A DNA stretch of 64,000 nt from the NCBI GenBank assembly GCA_016648135.1, contig JADDOH010000307.1, positions 248,001 to 312,000 of the forward strand. Reading direction: 5' to 3'. Of the stretch, positions 10,116 to 21,794 are shown piece by piece; position 1 is the stretch's first letter; each line of letters begins with the position of its first letter. The position numbers and the translations under genes are program-made. The notes beneath the pieces are model-generated. The model saw only the letters and a list, made by a program, of their open reading frames with translations. It searched no databases and was not told the origin of the DNA. This stretch comes from Agrypnia vestita. Taxonomy: Eukaryota > Arthropoda > Insecta > Trichoptera > Phryganeidae.

Positions 10116-12260
10116 GTTAGATATGTTTCTATTAGAGTTCGAAATTGGTAAATTCTCACATATAGCTGTAACTCATATTTATTCACCGCAGCGAGGTACT
10201 AAACGTCCGAAAGATGCTGGTAAAAAACACTTATACCAATTTATAAATGCATGAATTGAGCAATAAATCTTTCTGTGATTAGTTTTTAATACAATTGGTT
10301 AAATAATATTAAATATTATGTAAACATATTTACACATTTTTAATAATAATAAATTGTTTCGCAGTAAATAATAATTAAATCATTAAAGTGGGATTATATA
10401 CATTTAAGAAACATGAATCTTTCTTATACTATACTCCATTCGCCATATTTTGTATGATACATTTCTATATTCCAATTTCTTTTTAATTTTTTTTTATTTA
10501 CGCCCTGCAGGGTTTTTACAAACAATAAGATTAAGTGTAAATTTATAGAATGAATGCTTCAAATGAAAAATAAATTATTGCTCAAGAAATACAATAAAAT
10601 AAAAAATATCAACATATAAAAATAATAATAAAAAAGTGGAAAGCCTATAGTTAAAATACAAATACAAATATATGAAGATCAGGATAAATATGATTTAAAG
10701 TAAAAAGCAAGTATATAACAAAAGCAGAAACTTGAGGAAAGCATAATATAATAAATATTCAAAAAAAGTTTAGAAAATCATAATATAAAAAAGTTACAGT
10801 TGGTTAACTCACTCAATCAATAACTAAAATACAATCCAATTATTTAAGTCCAATTTGACAAATACTAGTAATCTTTCAATACACATTTTAAAATATGTTT
10901 GAATATTATTAAGTTGGTGGCAAAAACGTCAAGTTGCTCGTATCTGTTTGCTAGTCTAGGAAGCCTTTCCTGTGGTGAATTAGAAACGTAGTTGGTAGCT
11001 GCAGTTTCCACGGCAAAACCTGCATGACTTCTAAATATGCGACACGGAACACGCAAGCAGATACGTTCTAATGGTTGAGGAGAGTCGATAGTACCATTTA
11101 TAAATTTGTGTAAACAGAGAAAGTCCGTCACTATTCTTCTAGACTCTAGTTTATTTGTTCGACATATTTTATATGATCCTTTTCTAAAATTAATTTACAT
11201 GATACTGACATGTTTGGAGTGAGCTATCATTCAATCCGACCTATTCAATGATGATTGTCACTCCAACACTCTAAAATTATGAAGCTTCAAGACATCTGTC
11301 AATGCCAATATATATATTTGAACTCCTTGAATGAAGAAATTAATAGATGATCGTGAAATAAACTGATTTCTATCAATTATGTATACACATAATATAACTA
11401 CTTTATTTTATATAACTTTCATCAAAATATTATATAACATTCATTCTCACTCATTCATACAAATTCTACACGAAACTTCAGATTTCTTTTGACATCCATA
11501 TCGTTTCGACATCAAATAAACAGGTCAAATTTAAGAATTCCCAGATATCGTGAAGGTCCAACACCACAATCCATGTTAAGTGTAACAAAAAATTGATGAA
11601 CCTACTCATTTTGCATTTAAAATTATTTATATGCGATTACTGAACAACTGTTGGGTGTTGCGCCATAGTCTATATCACTTTTCAATGTAGATATGGAAAC
11701 ACATGATGCAATTTCTGTTTCTTGTTTTGGGTTTTTAATGACAAGTGTTTATAAATCCCTTATAGTCACATTAATTATATTTCACCAAGTATATATTCAC
11801 GACTACTTTCCAAAGGTCTACTCTTAATCTAAAATTTCAAAATTTATAATTGGAAATTAATTAAGTAAATACAGGGGCATAAATAAATATGTCCCGTCTA
11901 TTTGGTGTTGGGGTATAATTACTTATTTCTTGGGATAATCACCGAGTAAGGCGGATTCTCGTAAATCTATGGCCACGTTTATTTTTGAGTGATGGGGTAT
12001 TTTTATTTTCAGAATAGGTCGGGTTGTTTGTTAAATGTGGTATGTACCGTCTGAGCATCCTGACTTCAGCGCCAAAATTCGGAGACGAGAGAGCAAAATC
12101 TCAACATGTATACGATCAGATTGCATTTGAATTATTTTCCGCTTAATTTATCCTGGTACTGAATTAGCTGATTGCGCCTAATGGAGAAGAACCTATAGAG
12201 GGAAGAACCTATATAGGGAGTAATTGTATTATTTACTGTGATGTTACGTTCATCTTTCAA
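10116..12260. other. AT-rich non-coding DNA
   Basis: No host gene or RNA recognised. The minus-strand frame at 10865-11131 (88 aa) has unusual-looking residues but no family signature. GCCAGTGAAGTGCTTCGT at 12263-12280 is repeated exactly at 60170-60187. Confidence 0.55.
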
Positions 12261-12280
12261 ACGCCAGTGAAGTGCTTCGT

Positions 12281-12850
12281 TGTTTTATGTTCGTGTTGTT
12301 TATACTTCCTTATTACATATTTCCGTTTGGAGTAACTAATAAAAAAAAACAAATGATCTTTAACAAATCGGGAATACATATTAATATTTATTTAAGTATT
12401 CTCGAGTATTATTCTCCTACATACCGCGAATCATGTTTTTACTTTTATGTTTTAAATATCTCTTTTTTAACTTAAGTATTTTCAAATCTCAGCTAGTTAA
12501 TTTTTTTTAACTCGTGATATTCAATTTTTATTATTTATTTTAAACAAAATGCGATTAGTTATAACCATTTATTTAATATCATTTCATTTCTTATCTATGT
12601 ACAAATTACACCACGATAATTGAATGTTCAAAGTGCAAAAAAACAAGCTCTTTTAGTATAAAAAATGTGTTCTTTTGCTTTCAAATTCACGAAAAACACT
12701 TATTATTTTAATTACCCTTGTCGTTTGTCAGCAAACAATTTCGTTTTGTTTGTATTTTATTAAAAAGTATGAAAATAATTTGTTTTTCGATGTAGTAACA
12801 GAAAATCGAATTAGTGTGTGTAATTAAGGCGTGTGTACGAGTATAACGCA
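12281..12850. other. AT-rich non-coding DNA
   Basis: AT-rich with T runs. Short frames only. Confidence 0.6.
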
Positions 12851-12851
12851 C

Positions 12852-12906
12852 ATTGTTCCGTTGTGTTGGTGTGTACGGGTTTAAACACCAACACAACGAA
12901 ACAATC
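12852..12906. repeat. Inverted repeat beside a MITE
   Basis: Arms 12852-12872 and 12885-12906 pair over about 21 bp with one mismatch or indel; the inner 14 bp (CGTTGTGTTGGTGT) are perfect. Loop is about 12 nt. It abuts the left end of MITE copy 2. Confidence 0.75.
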
Positions 12907-13214
12907 GACTGTATTTTGAAAATAGCAACATTACTATTTCTGTATCTTGACAGTTATTGTATAACATTGTAATGTCGTCAATGTTATCATTTTAAGTTTA
13001 ACAGACTTGAAATTAATGAATTCAATCAGATAGCTTAATTATTCACAATTTGTGAATAACTAAATATTTTTTTATGTTTTAGAGCTTTCTGATTGATTGA
13101 ATTCATCAATTTCAAACCTGTAAAACTTAAAACATTAACATTGACGGCATTACAATGTTATACAATAACTGTCAAGATACAGATATAGCAATATTGCTAT
13201 TTTCAGAAAATGGC
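12907..13214. mobile_element. Long-TIR MITE, copy 2
   Basis: Same family as 9501-9824, better preserved: ATTTCTGTATCTTGACAGTT and ATTGTATAACATTGTAATG on the left return inverted on the right (CATTACAATGTTATACAAT, AACTGTCAAGATACAGATAT). Inner arms carry ATGAATTCAATCAGA and TCTGATTGATTGAATTCAT. Confidence 0.88.
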
Positions 13215-14410
13215 CAACGTGCCCAATTTTTTTGCACGGTTTACACATCGATACTGATTCCATTGTCTTTCTTAAAGGGAAAGAGGTCTACCTATTGAAC
13301 CCTATCAAATATTTTACAGCCATATTTAGAATATTTTTTGAGATTCAGAACATTTTAAATATTGAGCAACAATAGCATTGGTTATTTACAAATGATCTTA
13401 TTTTTTTCAATAATATCATTTTTCTGAAAAATATTGTCAAAAGTTTATCTTGAATTTTTCTGGAGTTGACAACTTGAGTTTTAGACATGCATAACTCAAG
13501 TGTTATGATCTACTAAAGATTTATTGATGAAAGTGTGTAAACAAATGTAATTATTTATGCTTGATTGATATTTCAAAAAAATGTGCGGTTAAAATAACGA
13601 GATTACATACTATGTTTAGATTTACTAATAGTTTTTAGCACCTGTGTAATTATTTTTATTTTGTCTTAAACATAAAATTAAAAAAATCCTAGTACCCCCA
13701 AGCTACTGTGTGCTGTTATACATACCCATTTTAAATGTATCAAACTAAAGCACTGGCTATAAATAAATTGTTTCAAAAATGATTCGAAGAAAAATGATCA
13801 TTTTTTCCTTAGTCTATAAATCTTTTAACGGGACAATTTTTCTTAGAATGGTCCATCCACCTGCAACCACAACGCATTATCTGGAGTAGATTTCTCACGA
13901 ATTTTTTGTTAAGCGGAAATCTCGTGTAAGGAATTCTGTCTTCTCTACATATCCGTAGGGATAAAGAGGAAGACGTATTGGGGTAACTACTTTCAATAAA
14001 TTATATGCTCGAATTATGTGCGCTTCTAATGTTGGTCATTTTAATTCCTTCATAGTGTGTGTCTTTTAAAGCTCTTGGTATTTTTGTGAATGGTCTGTGT
14101 ACCCTCTCTATTAAGTAGCACAAACAGTGTCTCGTAGCTAGTAGCAAAGACTTCGGGGAGTCTTCCTTAATTAGATCTAAGGGAATAAAATGTTTTAAAA
14201 AAGCTACCTACTTTAGAACAGATATTTCTATATATCTAGCGAGGTAGGTAGTGGCCGATAGGCTTGTTACATATTATCCTCATATATTTTTATTATGTGT
14301 ATGTATCAAGCAATCAAATGTTTATTTTGTCCAATAAACGCCGATTCATCGGCAATGAAATGAAGATGAAAATTAATAAATTTCGAATACAAAATATTCT
14401 TTACCCTTTG
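13215..14410. other. AT-rich non-coding DNA
   Basis: No recognisable feature. The 110-aa frame beginning at 14264 overlaps the next repeat and is not a recognised protein. Confidence 0.6.
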
Positions 14411-14419
14411 GGCAAATTC

Positions 14420-14505
14420 TCAATAGTTACTGGGATAAGCGACATCAAAGTTTCCATTTTTTTTAATTGTTACTGCCTTATTTTCTGTAAAACACTGCTC
14501 TACAG
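14420..14505 (-). repeat. Dispersed repeat, GATAAGCGACATC family
   Basis: GGGATAAGCGACATCAAAG, a T run, and CTGTAAAACACTG match the copy at 9365-9490. Confidence 0.6.
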
Positions 14506-15340
14506 TAACTTATACGTAAAATTTTTTTTTTTTGTAAACATGACTATTATTATGATGAGTGGTGTAATAAATGTCACTTTTTCGAATAAATGTTGATATT
14601 ACACAATGAGATTATATTTTTATTACAAACGAATACATTCAATTTGAACAGATATTTCGTGTCGTTAAATTGTAATAATTTTTATTGCGCTCACATGTAA
14701 TTCAAATAAAATTCAAAAGAAGTAGAATTTTAAGATTCAACATAATTAAATATACGTTTAAATTTTATACCCACAGACCACCAAAATATATAGACATGAA
14801 CTTACTGTAATTTTTTTTGGTACACCACGTGGTACCATGGCTGGTTCCAATATGTTTGTTTAAAAAAATATGAAGATGTCAAACTAAATACTCTTAAAAT
14901 GTATAATGTCTTATTAAATAAATCACACTTTATTAAAATCATTTTACTAAATAATTAAATTATTTTACCTAACATCCTAAGTAACGGTTTGGAACGTTTT
15001 GTTTACTAGGGTTTTAATTATGCAAGAATAAATAATTAATTTAGAATACATACATAAACTTAACTGCAGTATTAATGTATAACAAACATACGCGAGGGTG
15101 GACATTCTTCCGCTTAAAGAACAAGTTTAGTTCATCCGCGTAAATTTTTGTACTTTGTGGTTATATCACATTTTTATCATTTTCAAATTACATGATATAA
15201 ATTGAGATGAATTTTTTTGTTTGACTATGCATTTTAAGGTGAATGAAATGTGTTCAGCTTTATACTTTGTATATGTTTTTATTTTTATGTTTTTATTTTG
15301 AGTATGTATATCTTCTATGTATCAATTTCTGGGATATTAT
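14506..15340. other. AT-rich non-coding DNA
   Basis: Nothing recognised. Confidence 0.6.
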
Positions 15341-15344
15341 GCCA

Positions 15345-15545
15345 TGTATATCTGACCTCTCTGGCTGACGTTTCGGATCCATCATCAGGGTTGATGTGAG
15401 GTATACTATGTATATAAGTATACTATGTATATAAGTATACTATGTATATAAGTATACTATGTATATACAATGTATACTATGTATATAAGCCCTGATAATG
15501 GATCCTGCAATGGAAACGTAGACTAGAGAGGTCAAATATGCACAG
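15345..15545. repeat. Foldback repeat with two hammerhead-like cores
   Basis: Outer arms are inverted copies: the right arm CTAGAGAGGTCAAATATG...AAATATCCCAG is matched by the left arm in reverse (CCAGAGAGGTCAGATATA...AATATCCCAG). Each arm carries a hammerhead-like core. On the minus strand (15388 to 15367) it reads CTGATGA, TGGATCC, GAAAC, GTC. On the plus strand (15492-15520) it reads CTGATAA, a stem-loop, GAAAC, GTA. The centre is a 17-bp tandem array. Similar cores sit in the pLTRs of Penelope-like elements, so I infer a PLE-derived inverted dimer. Confidence 0.6.
15401..15488 (+). repeat. 17-bp tandem repeat
   Basis: Unit GTATACTATGTATATAA begins at 15401, 15418, 15435, 15452 and, after a 3-base insertion, 15472. 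It fills the loop of the foldback. Confidence 0.92.
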
Positions 15546-16540
15546 CAAAATATCCCAGCAAACTACACAAGATTCTGAATGACCGTGGAAACCTGGGGAC
15601 ATTTGTTTTTATGTTTTTTCCTATTTTTATTTTATGTTTTTAACATAAAGATTAAGTTTAGACGGTTGTCAGTAAATGACGCTCAATATTAAAACAACAT
15701 TCAACATTTAACTTATGAAATCGTAAGATGGCTTGCGTAAGTCATATTAAATCTAGAATACATTTGACTATCAATATTATTTTACTGGATACCTGAGAAG
15801 TTGGTAGAAACCTTTTACATCACGTACATTTAACGGCAAATTTTCTGTAAAAAAATAAGTAACGGTGCTAAAACTAAATATTTCTTACGAGTAAGCGGTT
15901 ATTGAATTGATTTCATACACTCCTATCGTGGTGAGTATCGATAAAACGAAATTAGTTGCACGCCACAAAAGGCAATAACATATACCAATGTACTACGAGT
16001 ACCTTATGTTACAACTAATTATTTACCACTGGTAGCGGGTGAACGTTAACATTCGTTTTAAATAAAGCAGTAAAGGTTTGTTTTTACACCTTTGCGTAAA
16101 TAGCTAATTGACTATTTTCCCGCTAAATTAAATATTAATAATTTCATGCAATATTCGTTTCCTTGTATTATTTTTAGTTTATCTTTATTATTTTTAGATT
16201 TTCATTTATCATTTATACACAATACTACAAAATGAAGCCGTGAGTTAAGGGAATTATATTGTTTTTTCACAGATTAAGTAAATGTTGTCATGTATCGTGG
16301 CTCCGAGATGAATAAATGAAACCCTAGAAATTAAAAAGCGATTTTTAATTAACTATTCAATGTACAAGTCACTTAAAGTGAAATAAACTTAAAGCTATTC
16401 TTTAAATCACACTTTTTCGCAGTAAATCACTCGTAAATAAACACTTTGCTATCTTTGGGTAACACGTATTTAACATTTACTAGAATACTCTACCCATGTC
16501 TCGCTCGTAATATTTATTGCTAAAATCTTTCGCAAATTAG
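15546..16540. other. AT-rich non-coding DNA
   Basis: No gene seen. Composition becomes less AT-biased near 16450 as the next island approaches. Confidence 0.55.
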
Positions 16541-16544
16541 GTAG

Positions 16545-16730
16545 TTTCGGCGATTCGATCTTTTATTCGCTTTATTTATGGCTTCGATTCCCTCGCGATT
16601 GGGCGTCGTCTTGAGCGTATTTTGCGGCCGATTTCTCACCGAACGAACTGTCAATACAGCGAAAACTACTGCGCCGTGGCCGGCGCCGTATTTATACCCG
16701 AAAATGTCAGTATTTTCGTACTTTCTAGAT
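16545..16730. promoter_or_regulatory. GC island, candidate regulatory element
   Basis: Contains TTTTATTCGC, TTTATTTATGG, CGCGATTGGGCG and GGCCGGCGCCGTATTTAT. The 61-aa plus frame has no recognisable domain. Mixed CpG-rich and TTTAT words resemble the other islands in the window. Confidence 0.35.
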
Positions 16731-16739
16731 TATTTTAGT

Positions 16740-17430
16740 GTCTTCTCGTTGCTTTTCGGTTGAACCAGGCATTTCTAGACGTTTTCTGAAGGTTGTAGAT
16801 CACCCTACATTGTTATAAACCGTTCTCGATCTTTCGATTGTGTTGTGACATGTTACAAAGAATTCGGACAGTGTGTAAATTCTTTTTAGCATCTCGTTAC
16901 AATATTGTATTACATAATGCAATGTGGATGAGGTGAGCAAAAGTGTTAAATTAAAATAACCCAACAAAAAAAACTGAAGAAAAAATATTAAAATTAATTC
17001 ATTAAAAGTGTCGTATTTGTAAAAACCTTCATCTTTGAATGCCTTCAATTCTCAGTCGAAATATGGCTAAATATATGTAACAAAATATGAGTCGTTTAGA
17101 AGGAATAAATTAACTGTAAACTGTCCTCTCTATCAAAGGTTTTGTCGGTGTTTTCATTCTAAAATCATTATCACTTTGATATTTTTGGAAGTTTAACATG
17201 AAATTGACAGGTATTGTATGATATGCATTTTATAACTTCGCTTGTTGAAGCTAACCAAGGATTATTTATTTTTCATATATCTTTTACAAACAGTGTGTTT
17301 TAATACTGCACATGGATGCTATCCAGTATATCCAAATATTTGTAAGCCATTTCAAAAGTGCTGTTAATATACCTACTCATACGATAATTTATTGGTAATA
17401 TAATCATTTACACTTATTTTAAATTCCAAA
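16740..17430. other. AT-rich non-coding DNA
   Basis: No feature recognised. Confidence 0.6.
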
Positions 17431-17434
17431 TATA

Positions 17435-17650
17435 CCGAAGGTATCAGTTATTTAGTTTATTTCTGTATTTATTATTTATTTCATGTTTTTATCTATTATT
17501 GTGCTTTTCATATTTGAAATATAATTTTAAATAACTGTTACACAGCTACAAAACTACATCGATACTCAGGAACGTGTCCAAGGGCTAGTTGAGTGGCGAT
17601 TCCAAAAATTGTACTCAAGTTAAAAAATATATATTTATATGTATGTATTA
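17435..17650 (+). repeat. Dispersed repeat, pair with 32850-33065
   Basis: Shares TTATTTATTTCATGTTTTTAT, AACTGTTACACAGCTACAAAA, ACTCAGGAAC, CCAAGGGCTAGTTG and TGGC.ATTCCAAAAA.TGTA with the copy at 32850-33065. Probably a retroelement 3' region. Confidence 0.75.
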
Positions 17651-17796
17651 ATAAATAAATAAAAAATTTCATCTGTACATCTTGGTAGTGAGACTTGACA
17701 AAGCAACTTCTTAAATATTCATTTGTTTCAATTACCTTGATTAGTAAAATAAATTTTCAAATAGCTCTCAGTCTTATTCCCGATTAACTATACGAA

Positions 17797-17885
17797 TAAC
17801 CATCTGTGCCCGCGGCTTCGCACGCGTAGATTTTTAGTAACTTTAAGTCATATTTTATGAATTTGTGTATTAACTTTAACATAAA
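17797..17885 (+). repeat. Insect CTGTGCCCGCGGCTTCGC repeat fragment
   Basis: CTGTGCCCGCGGCTTCGCACG, then TAGATTTTTAGTAACTTTAAGTCATA and TTTGTGTATTAAC. The same module starts the longer copy at 46823-47215. This GC-rich word is a familiar interspersed repeat in many insect genomes. Confidence 0.75.
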
Positions 17886-18104
17886 GATATATGTCGTCGC
17901 AAAATTGTATCTGTGCACAGACTATCATTTTTTCAATACTTCCAGAGTCCAGTACATATTGTGTTTACTGATGAATAAACCTTGCAAGAAGCCCTACTAT
18001 CTGATGACCTAAATTCGTAAGCGATTAATTTTGAAGCAAGTCTTCCAGAAGCCGCAAACTTTCCGGATCACGTTTTTTATATTATATAATTATCAAAAAA
18101 ATAA

Positions 18105-18175
18105 TATACAAATAATACAATCAATATTTTTTTAAATGTCAATCTACAATGTTGCTGAATGAATTGATAAAATAT
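18105..18175 (+). repeat. Penelope-like 3' tail fragment
   Basis: ACAAATAATACAATCAAT and AATGTCAATCTACAATGTTGCTGAATGAATTG match 57545-57606, the sequence just downstream of the Penelope-like endonuclease and hammerhead at 57104-57521. No coding part is seen here. Confidence 0.7.
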
Positions 18176-18860
18176 ATAATTATCTTTGTGGTAACTTCAA
18201 GCGACTAAGATCACAGATGATGAGCTGATTGAGGAGACTTTAATCTCAATCTCAATAAAATTCAGGAAAATTTGAAGTCGTGAGTGATAAGTGCGTCCTT
18301 GTAAAGTAATTCTCAGAGAAATGGCACTGTATACATCAGCATCACCACCATCTAGAGAGGTTTCCTCGAGACAGAAGTTTCTTCGTCTATGGGCTTCTTA
18401 AGATTCGCATTTATCTCTGTCGCACATCCTCCCCGCTAAGAGTGCTATCTCGCATCGCCATATTTCTATATTCCTTCTACATCTCCTTCCCTCTTGCACT
18501 GCCGAGTATCCTATTAATATCATCTCTCTCCGTCAATAGTGTGGAATAGAGGGCCAATTATTTAACGGGAGATTTATGTCTGGTTAATAATTTTATTGAT
18601 TGACCTGAATTTTCTCTCAAATAATGAAATATTTAGTGCTCTTACTGACACGTTACAGATATATGTTTTTGTTTATAAATTTTCATAAAATAATTGTGCA
18701 TGATTTTTTTTACTCCAATGCAATGGTTGACTTTTTCAAATTAAACGATACGCTTGTGGCAATAAAACAGAAAACCAATTAGCGGTACCTACACTTATTT
18801 GTTAATTTTAATTCCTCTTGTTAATTTTAAGTCTATATTAAGTTCATTTGATTTAAACTA
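18176..18860. other. Non-coding DNA
   Basis: Mixed composition with no coding signature. A mildly GC-richer patch at 18290-18540 has no open frame of note. Confidence 0.55.
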
Positions 18861-18869
18861 TATGTTGTA

Positions 18870-18912
18870 TTCTCTGAGGAAGGGAACTTCGTTCCCGTAA
18901 CATGTAGTTGTG
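18870..18912 (+). ncRNA. Hammerhead-like motif, degenerate
   Basis: CTGAGGA (18874-18880; fits CUGANGA), a perfect stem-loop GGGAAC-TTC-GTTCCC (18882-18896), then GTAA instead of GAAA, then a self-complementary ACATGT (18900-18905) and A. Only one core base differs from consensus, but the flanks do not pair as stem I, so it is probably inactive or a relic. Confidence 0.4.
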
Positions 18913-18959
18913 TTTTATTCATATTGAATAAAGAAATATTTGGTGGTGTATACCAACTT

Positions 18960-20030
18960 GTGTTTTATTTAATTAACAATTATTTGTGTCTAATATTATA
19001 TAATAATAACTATATAATGTCATATTTCTTATATTCAAGTGCCAAATTAAGTATTTCTCTGTATCTTAGCATCTAAAATATGGCAGCGTATATTAGATAT
19101 AATTCCTTTTTTCGATAAAATTCATTCATTTTACGAACATTACACCTACATTTTTTTTAATTAAATGGGTATGCAGTTTCTACTCGTAAAAGTTAATGAA
19201 TTGTAGTCTACTTTTTATATTATGTCGTAAAAAACAAATATAGGTACCAACATTAATATTTTATGTTAAATTTTATCCGAATACAAAAATATGTATAGTA
19301 CGGATAAATAATAAGAACTAAATAATTAATCGTCTGTTAAGGTCATCCAAATTTATGATGGGTCAATAGCGAGTATTGAAAAACAAGGCCACATTGGACA
19401 AGTTGTCGGCTGGGCGCGCAGGGCCAACGGCGGAGCAAATTGCCGGGCCCTTGAAAATGTAACAAACCGTGTGGTGAGCCGTGTGTCCACTGCACTCCTA
19501 CAGATTACTTCGTCCCGCACGAAAGCCTCCACGTGACTGCGAGATTTGTTTTGGTCGCGGCCTAGCCGGCCCTTCCGGGCCGTACCGAGAGCAATACCGC
19601 TTCAACCTTTGCACTCGCACAATTTTATAACCACCACAGTAAAACATTTGTATATTCAAAATTCTTGTTAAGTAGATAATAAATGTTAAATTTACGTATA
19701 AATGTTTATTGTCCAACTGAATTTAGTTGGGTTGCCCCCGCCACCAAATAACTACAATGTTTTAAAAAATTGCAAAAAAGAACTGAATTGTGTTTTGTGT
19801 CTTTTTGCAACCCTTCTGATCTGATGCGACGGCTTGTGGAGTCTCGACGCGGACGGCATGACGCATATTATGACAGAACTGGTTGAGGGTTGTCCCCGAC
19901 AATAAGATTGGTCATGGGCATATGAGCATGACTGAACACTTCGATAAATACGTATGTAGAAGAAACTTCAATATAAAAAGAAAGTTTCTTCTTCAAATGT
20001 AGCAAATTTATTTTGTGGTAACATAATTAT
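18960..20030. other. Non-coding DNA with two GC-richer patches
   Basis: 19370-19490 (GGCTGGGCGCGCAGGGCC) and 19500-19620 are GC-richer. The 72-aa minus frame at 19498-19716 is not recognised. Otherwise AT-rich. Confidence 0.5.
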
Positions 20031-20224
20031 AATTAATATAAATTAACTTTGTTTAAACCACTTATTTATTGAAAAAAATCAACATGTTTCATCATTAAAA
20101 CAAAAATAAATAAAATAATATAAATTTAATATTTTTGTTTTCCTGATGAAGAAGCCATTGGCTTTGAAACATGTTGATTTTTTCAATAAATAAGTGGTTT
20201 AAACAAAGTTAATTTATATTAATT
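20031..20224. repeat. Foldback element with intact hammerhead core
   Basis: Nearly perfect palindrome: the left arm from 20031 (AATTAATATAAATTAACTTTG) pairs with the right arm ending at 20224. The right arm differs mainly by keeping the 16-nt stem-loop 20150-20165 that the left arm lacks. It ends without an obvious target duplication. Same family as 56541-56700, which shares CCACTTATTTATTGAAAAAA. Confidence 0.85.
20141..20178 (+). ncRNA. Hammerhead-ribozyme-like motif, conserved core
   Basis: CTGATGA at 20143-20149, a stem-loop AAGCC-ATT-GGCTT within 20150-20165, GAAA at 20166-20169, self-complementary ACATGT at 20169-20174, T at 20175 (position 17), then G that can pair the C before CTGATGA. 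All core nucleotides match the hammerhead consensus. Stem I is short, two clear pairs. Stem III has no loop, so cleavage would need a dimer, as described for minimal type I hammerheads. Self-cleavage is inferred only. Confidence 0.55.
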
Positions 20225-20300
20225 AAATAGAAAGTAATTTGGCGGCAATGAATATAATACATATTAGTAATTTACCATCGTACATTTATAAACGTGGTTT

Positions 20301-20301
20301 G

Positions 20302-20341
<40 letters not shown>
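20301..20341. repeat. (TA)n microsatellite
   Basis: GTATATG followed by about 17 TA repeats. Confidence 0.95.
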
Positions 20342-20344
<3 letters not shown>

Positions 20345-20345
<1 letters not shown>

Positions 20346-21790
20346 CTAACCTAAAACATATGTGTAGCAAATGTACGGAGTGCGCTTGTTTTCATAAAAT
20401 TTAAATATTGCAAGGTACGTTGAGAATGAGATATCAACGCATGGACACGCAAGCACTTTTTTTCCTATACAATTTAGGTTTCCCGAAAAATCATTTAAAA
20501 ATTAGACATACATATTTATATATTTTTTTATTGAAAATACATACATCCTCATGAATTTTTAATTAAATTATTCTATAGAAAATGTTGCTATAATTGTTGT
20601 GTACGCCATGAATCTCAGATGCTTTTTGCGAGTTTCTAATTTATAATATTAATTTCTTCTTCAATTACTGCAAAATAACTTTCTGGTAACATTGTTTATA
20701 ATATAATATATAATTAACAAGAATACACTTTAGAATAAATTTGTTTTCACATTAGTACTTAATTAAATATTGAACTGCCATACATTTATTTTTTGATTTC
20801 GTTAATGTCTATTCTTCGATTTTAAATCAAATTAAATTTAAATCAAAATAAATAAAATTATTTAATTCACTACAACATTAACTGGAGAGTATGATTGCAC
20901 TATATTAAAAAATAAATTATGTAGGTATGCCCTCGAACTTAAATTAAAGCGTCAGTTGCATTCAAATTTTAGTAATGATTGTCATGTTGTACAATGTCAA
21001 TGTGTTCAGTGTGAAATGGTTTAACGAATTGCCTGTTAAAATAAGGATTTAAAAAAATATGAGACCTTTAAGAAAAATATTTAAAAAATACCCTCAGAGT
21101 TAATTAAATTTATTTTATTACATTTGTAATTTACTTACTTATTACTTATTTGTGTATGCATTTTATTATATAATTCTTTAGAATATTTCTTCAATAAAAG
21201 CTAGTTTTAAATTTAATATTATTAAACTGCATACTGTTATTATCTTTGTTTAGAACTTTCCATTATTTTTCTCTTTACTATGTTCACTTCAAATTTTTTG
21301 CATATTATTAGTTTATTTTACTTTAGTCTCACATAATTATATTATTACTATAGCATTTTAGTTTTTTTCTTTCTTCTTATATATAGGTACATAGTATGTA
21401 CTACTTACTATTTAATAGGTATATTTAAAATTTAATTATACTCGTTTCCTACTCACGATTTATATTACTCATGTAGAAGAGAAACACCATTGTAAAAACT
21501 GTTACTATCTTTATTGTAAAAAAATGTATTTATCTATATTGAAAATTTTAGTTTTTAATTTTTTTAACCTATTTAAAAATTGTGCGAGGATTTTAATCAT
21601 AATTCCAAAATAAAATGAAATAATAGAGATTTTTATCACTGTCCACTGTCCATTGCCCAATGTCACAATTTTATGGCGAAATGGTAGTGTATATTATAAT
21701 ATTAATTGTAATTAAAATGACATCGATCTTTTACATAAATGAAAAATTTACGTAGAAAAATAATGAAACATTTGTACGCAACTAAGAAAA
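20345..21790. other. AT-rich non-coding DNA
   Basis: Very AT-rich, no features recognised. Confidence 0.65.
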
Positions 21791-21794
21791 GATT

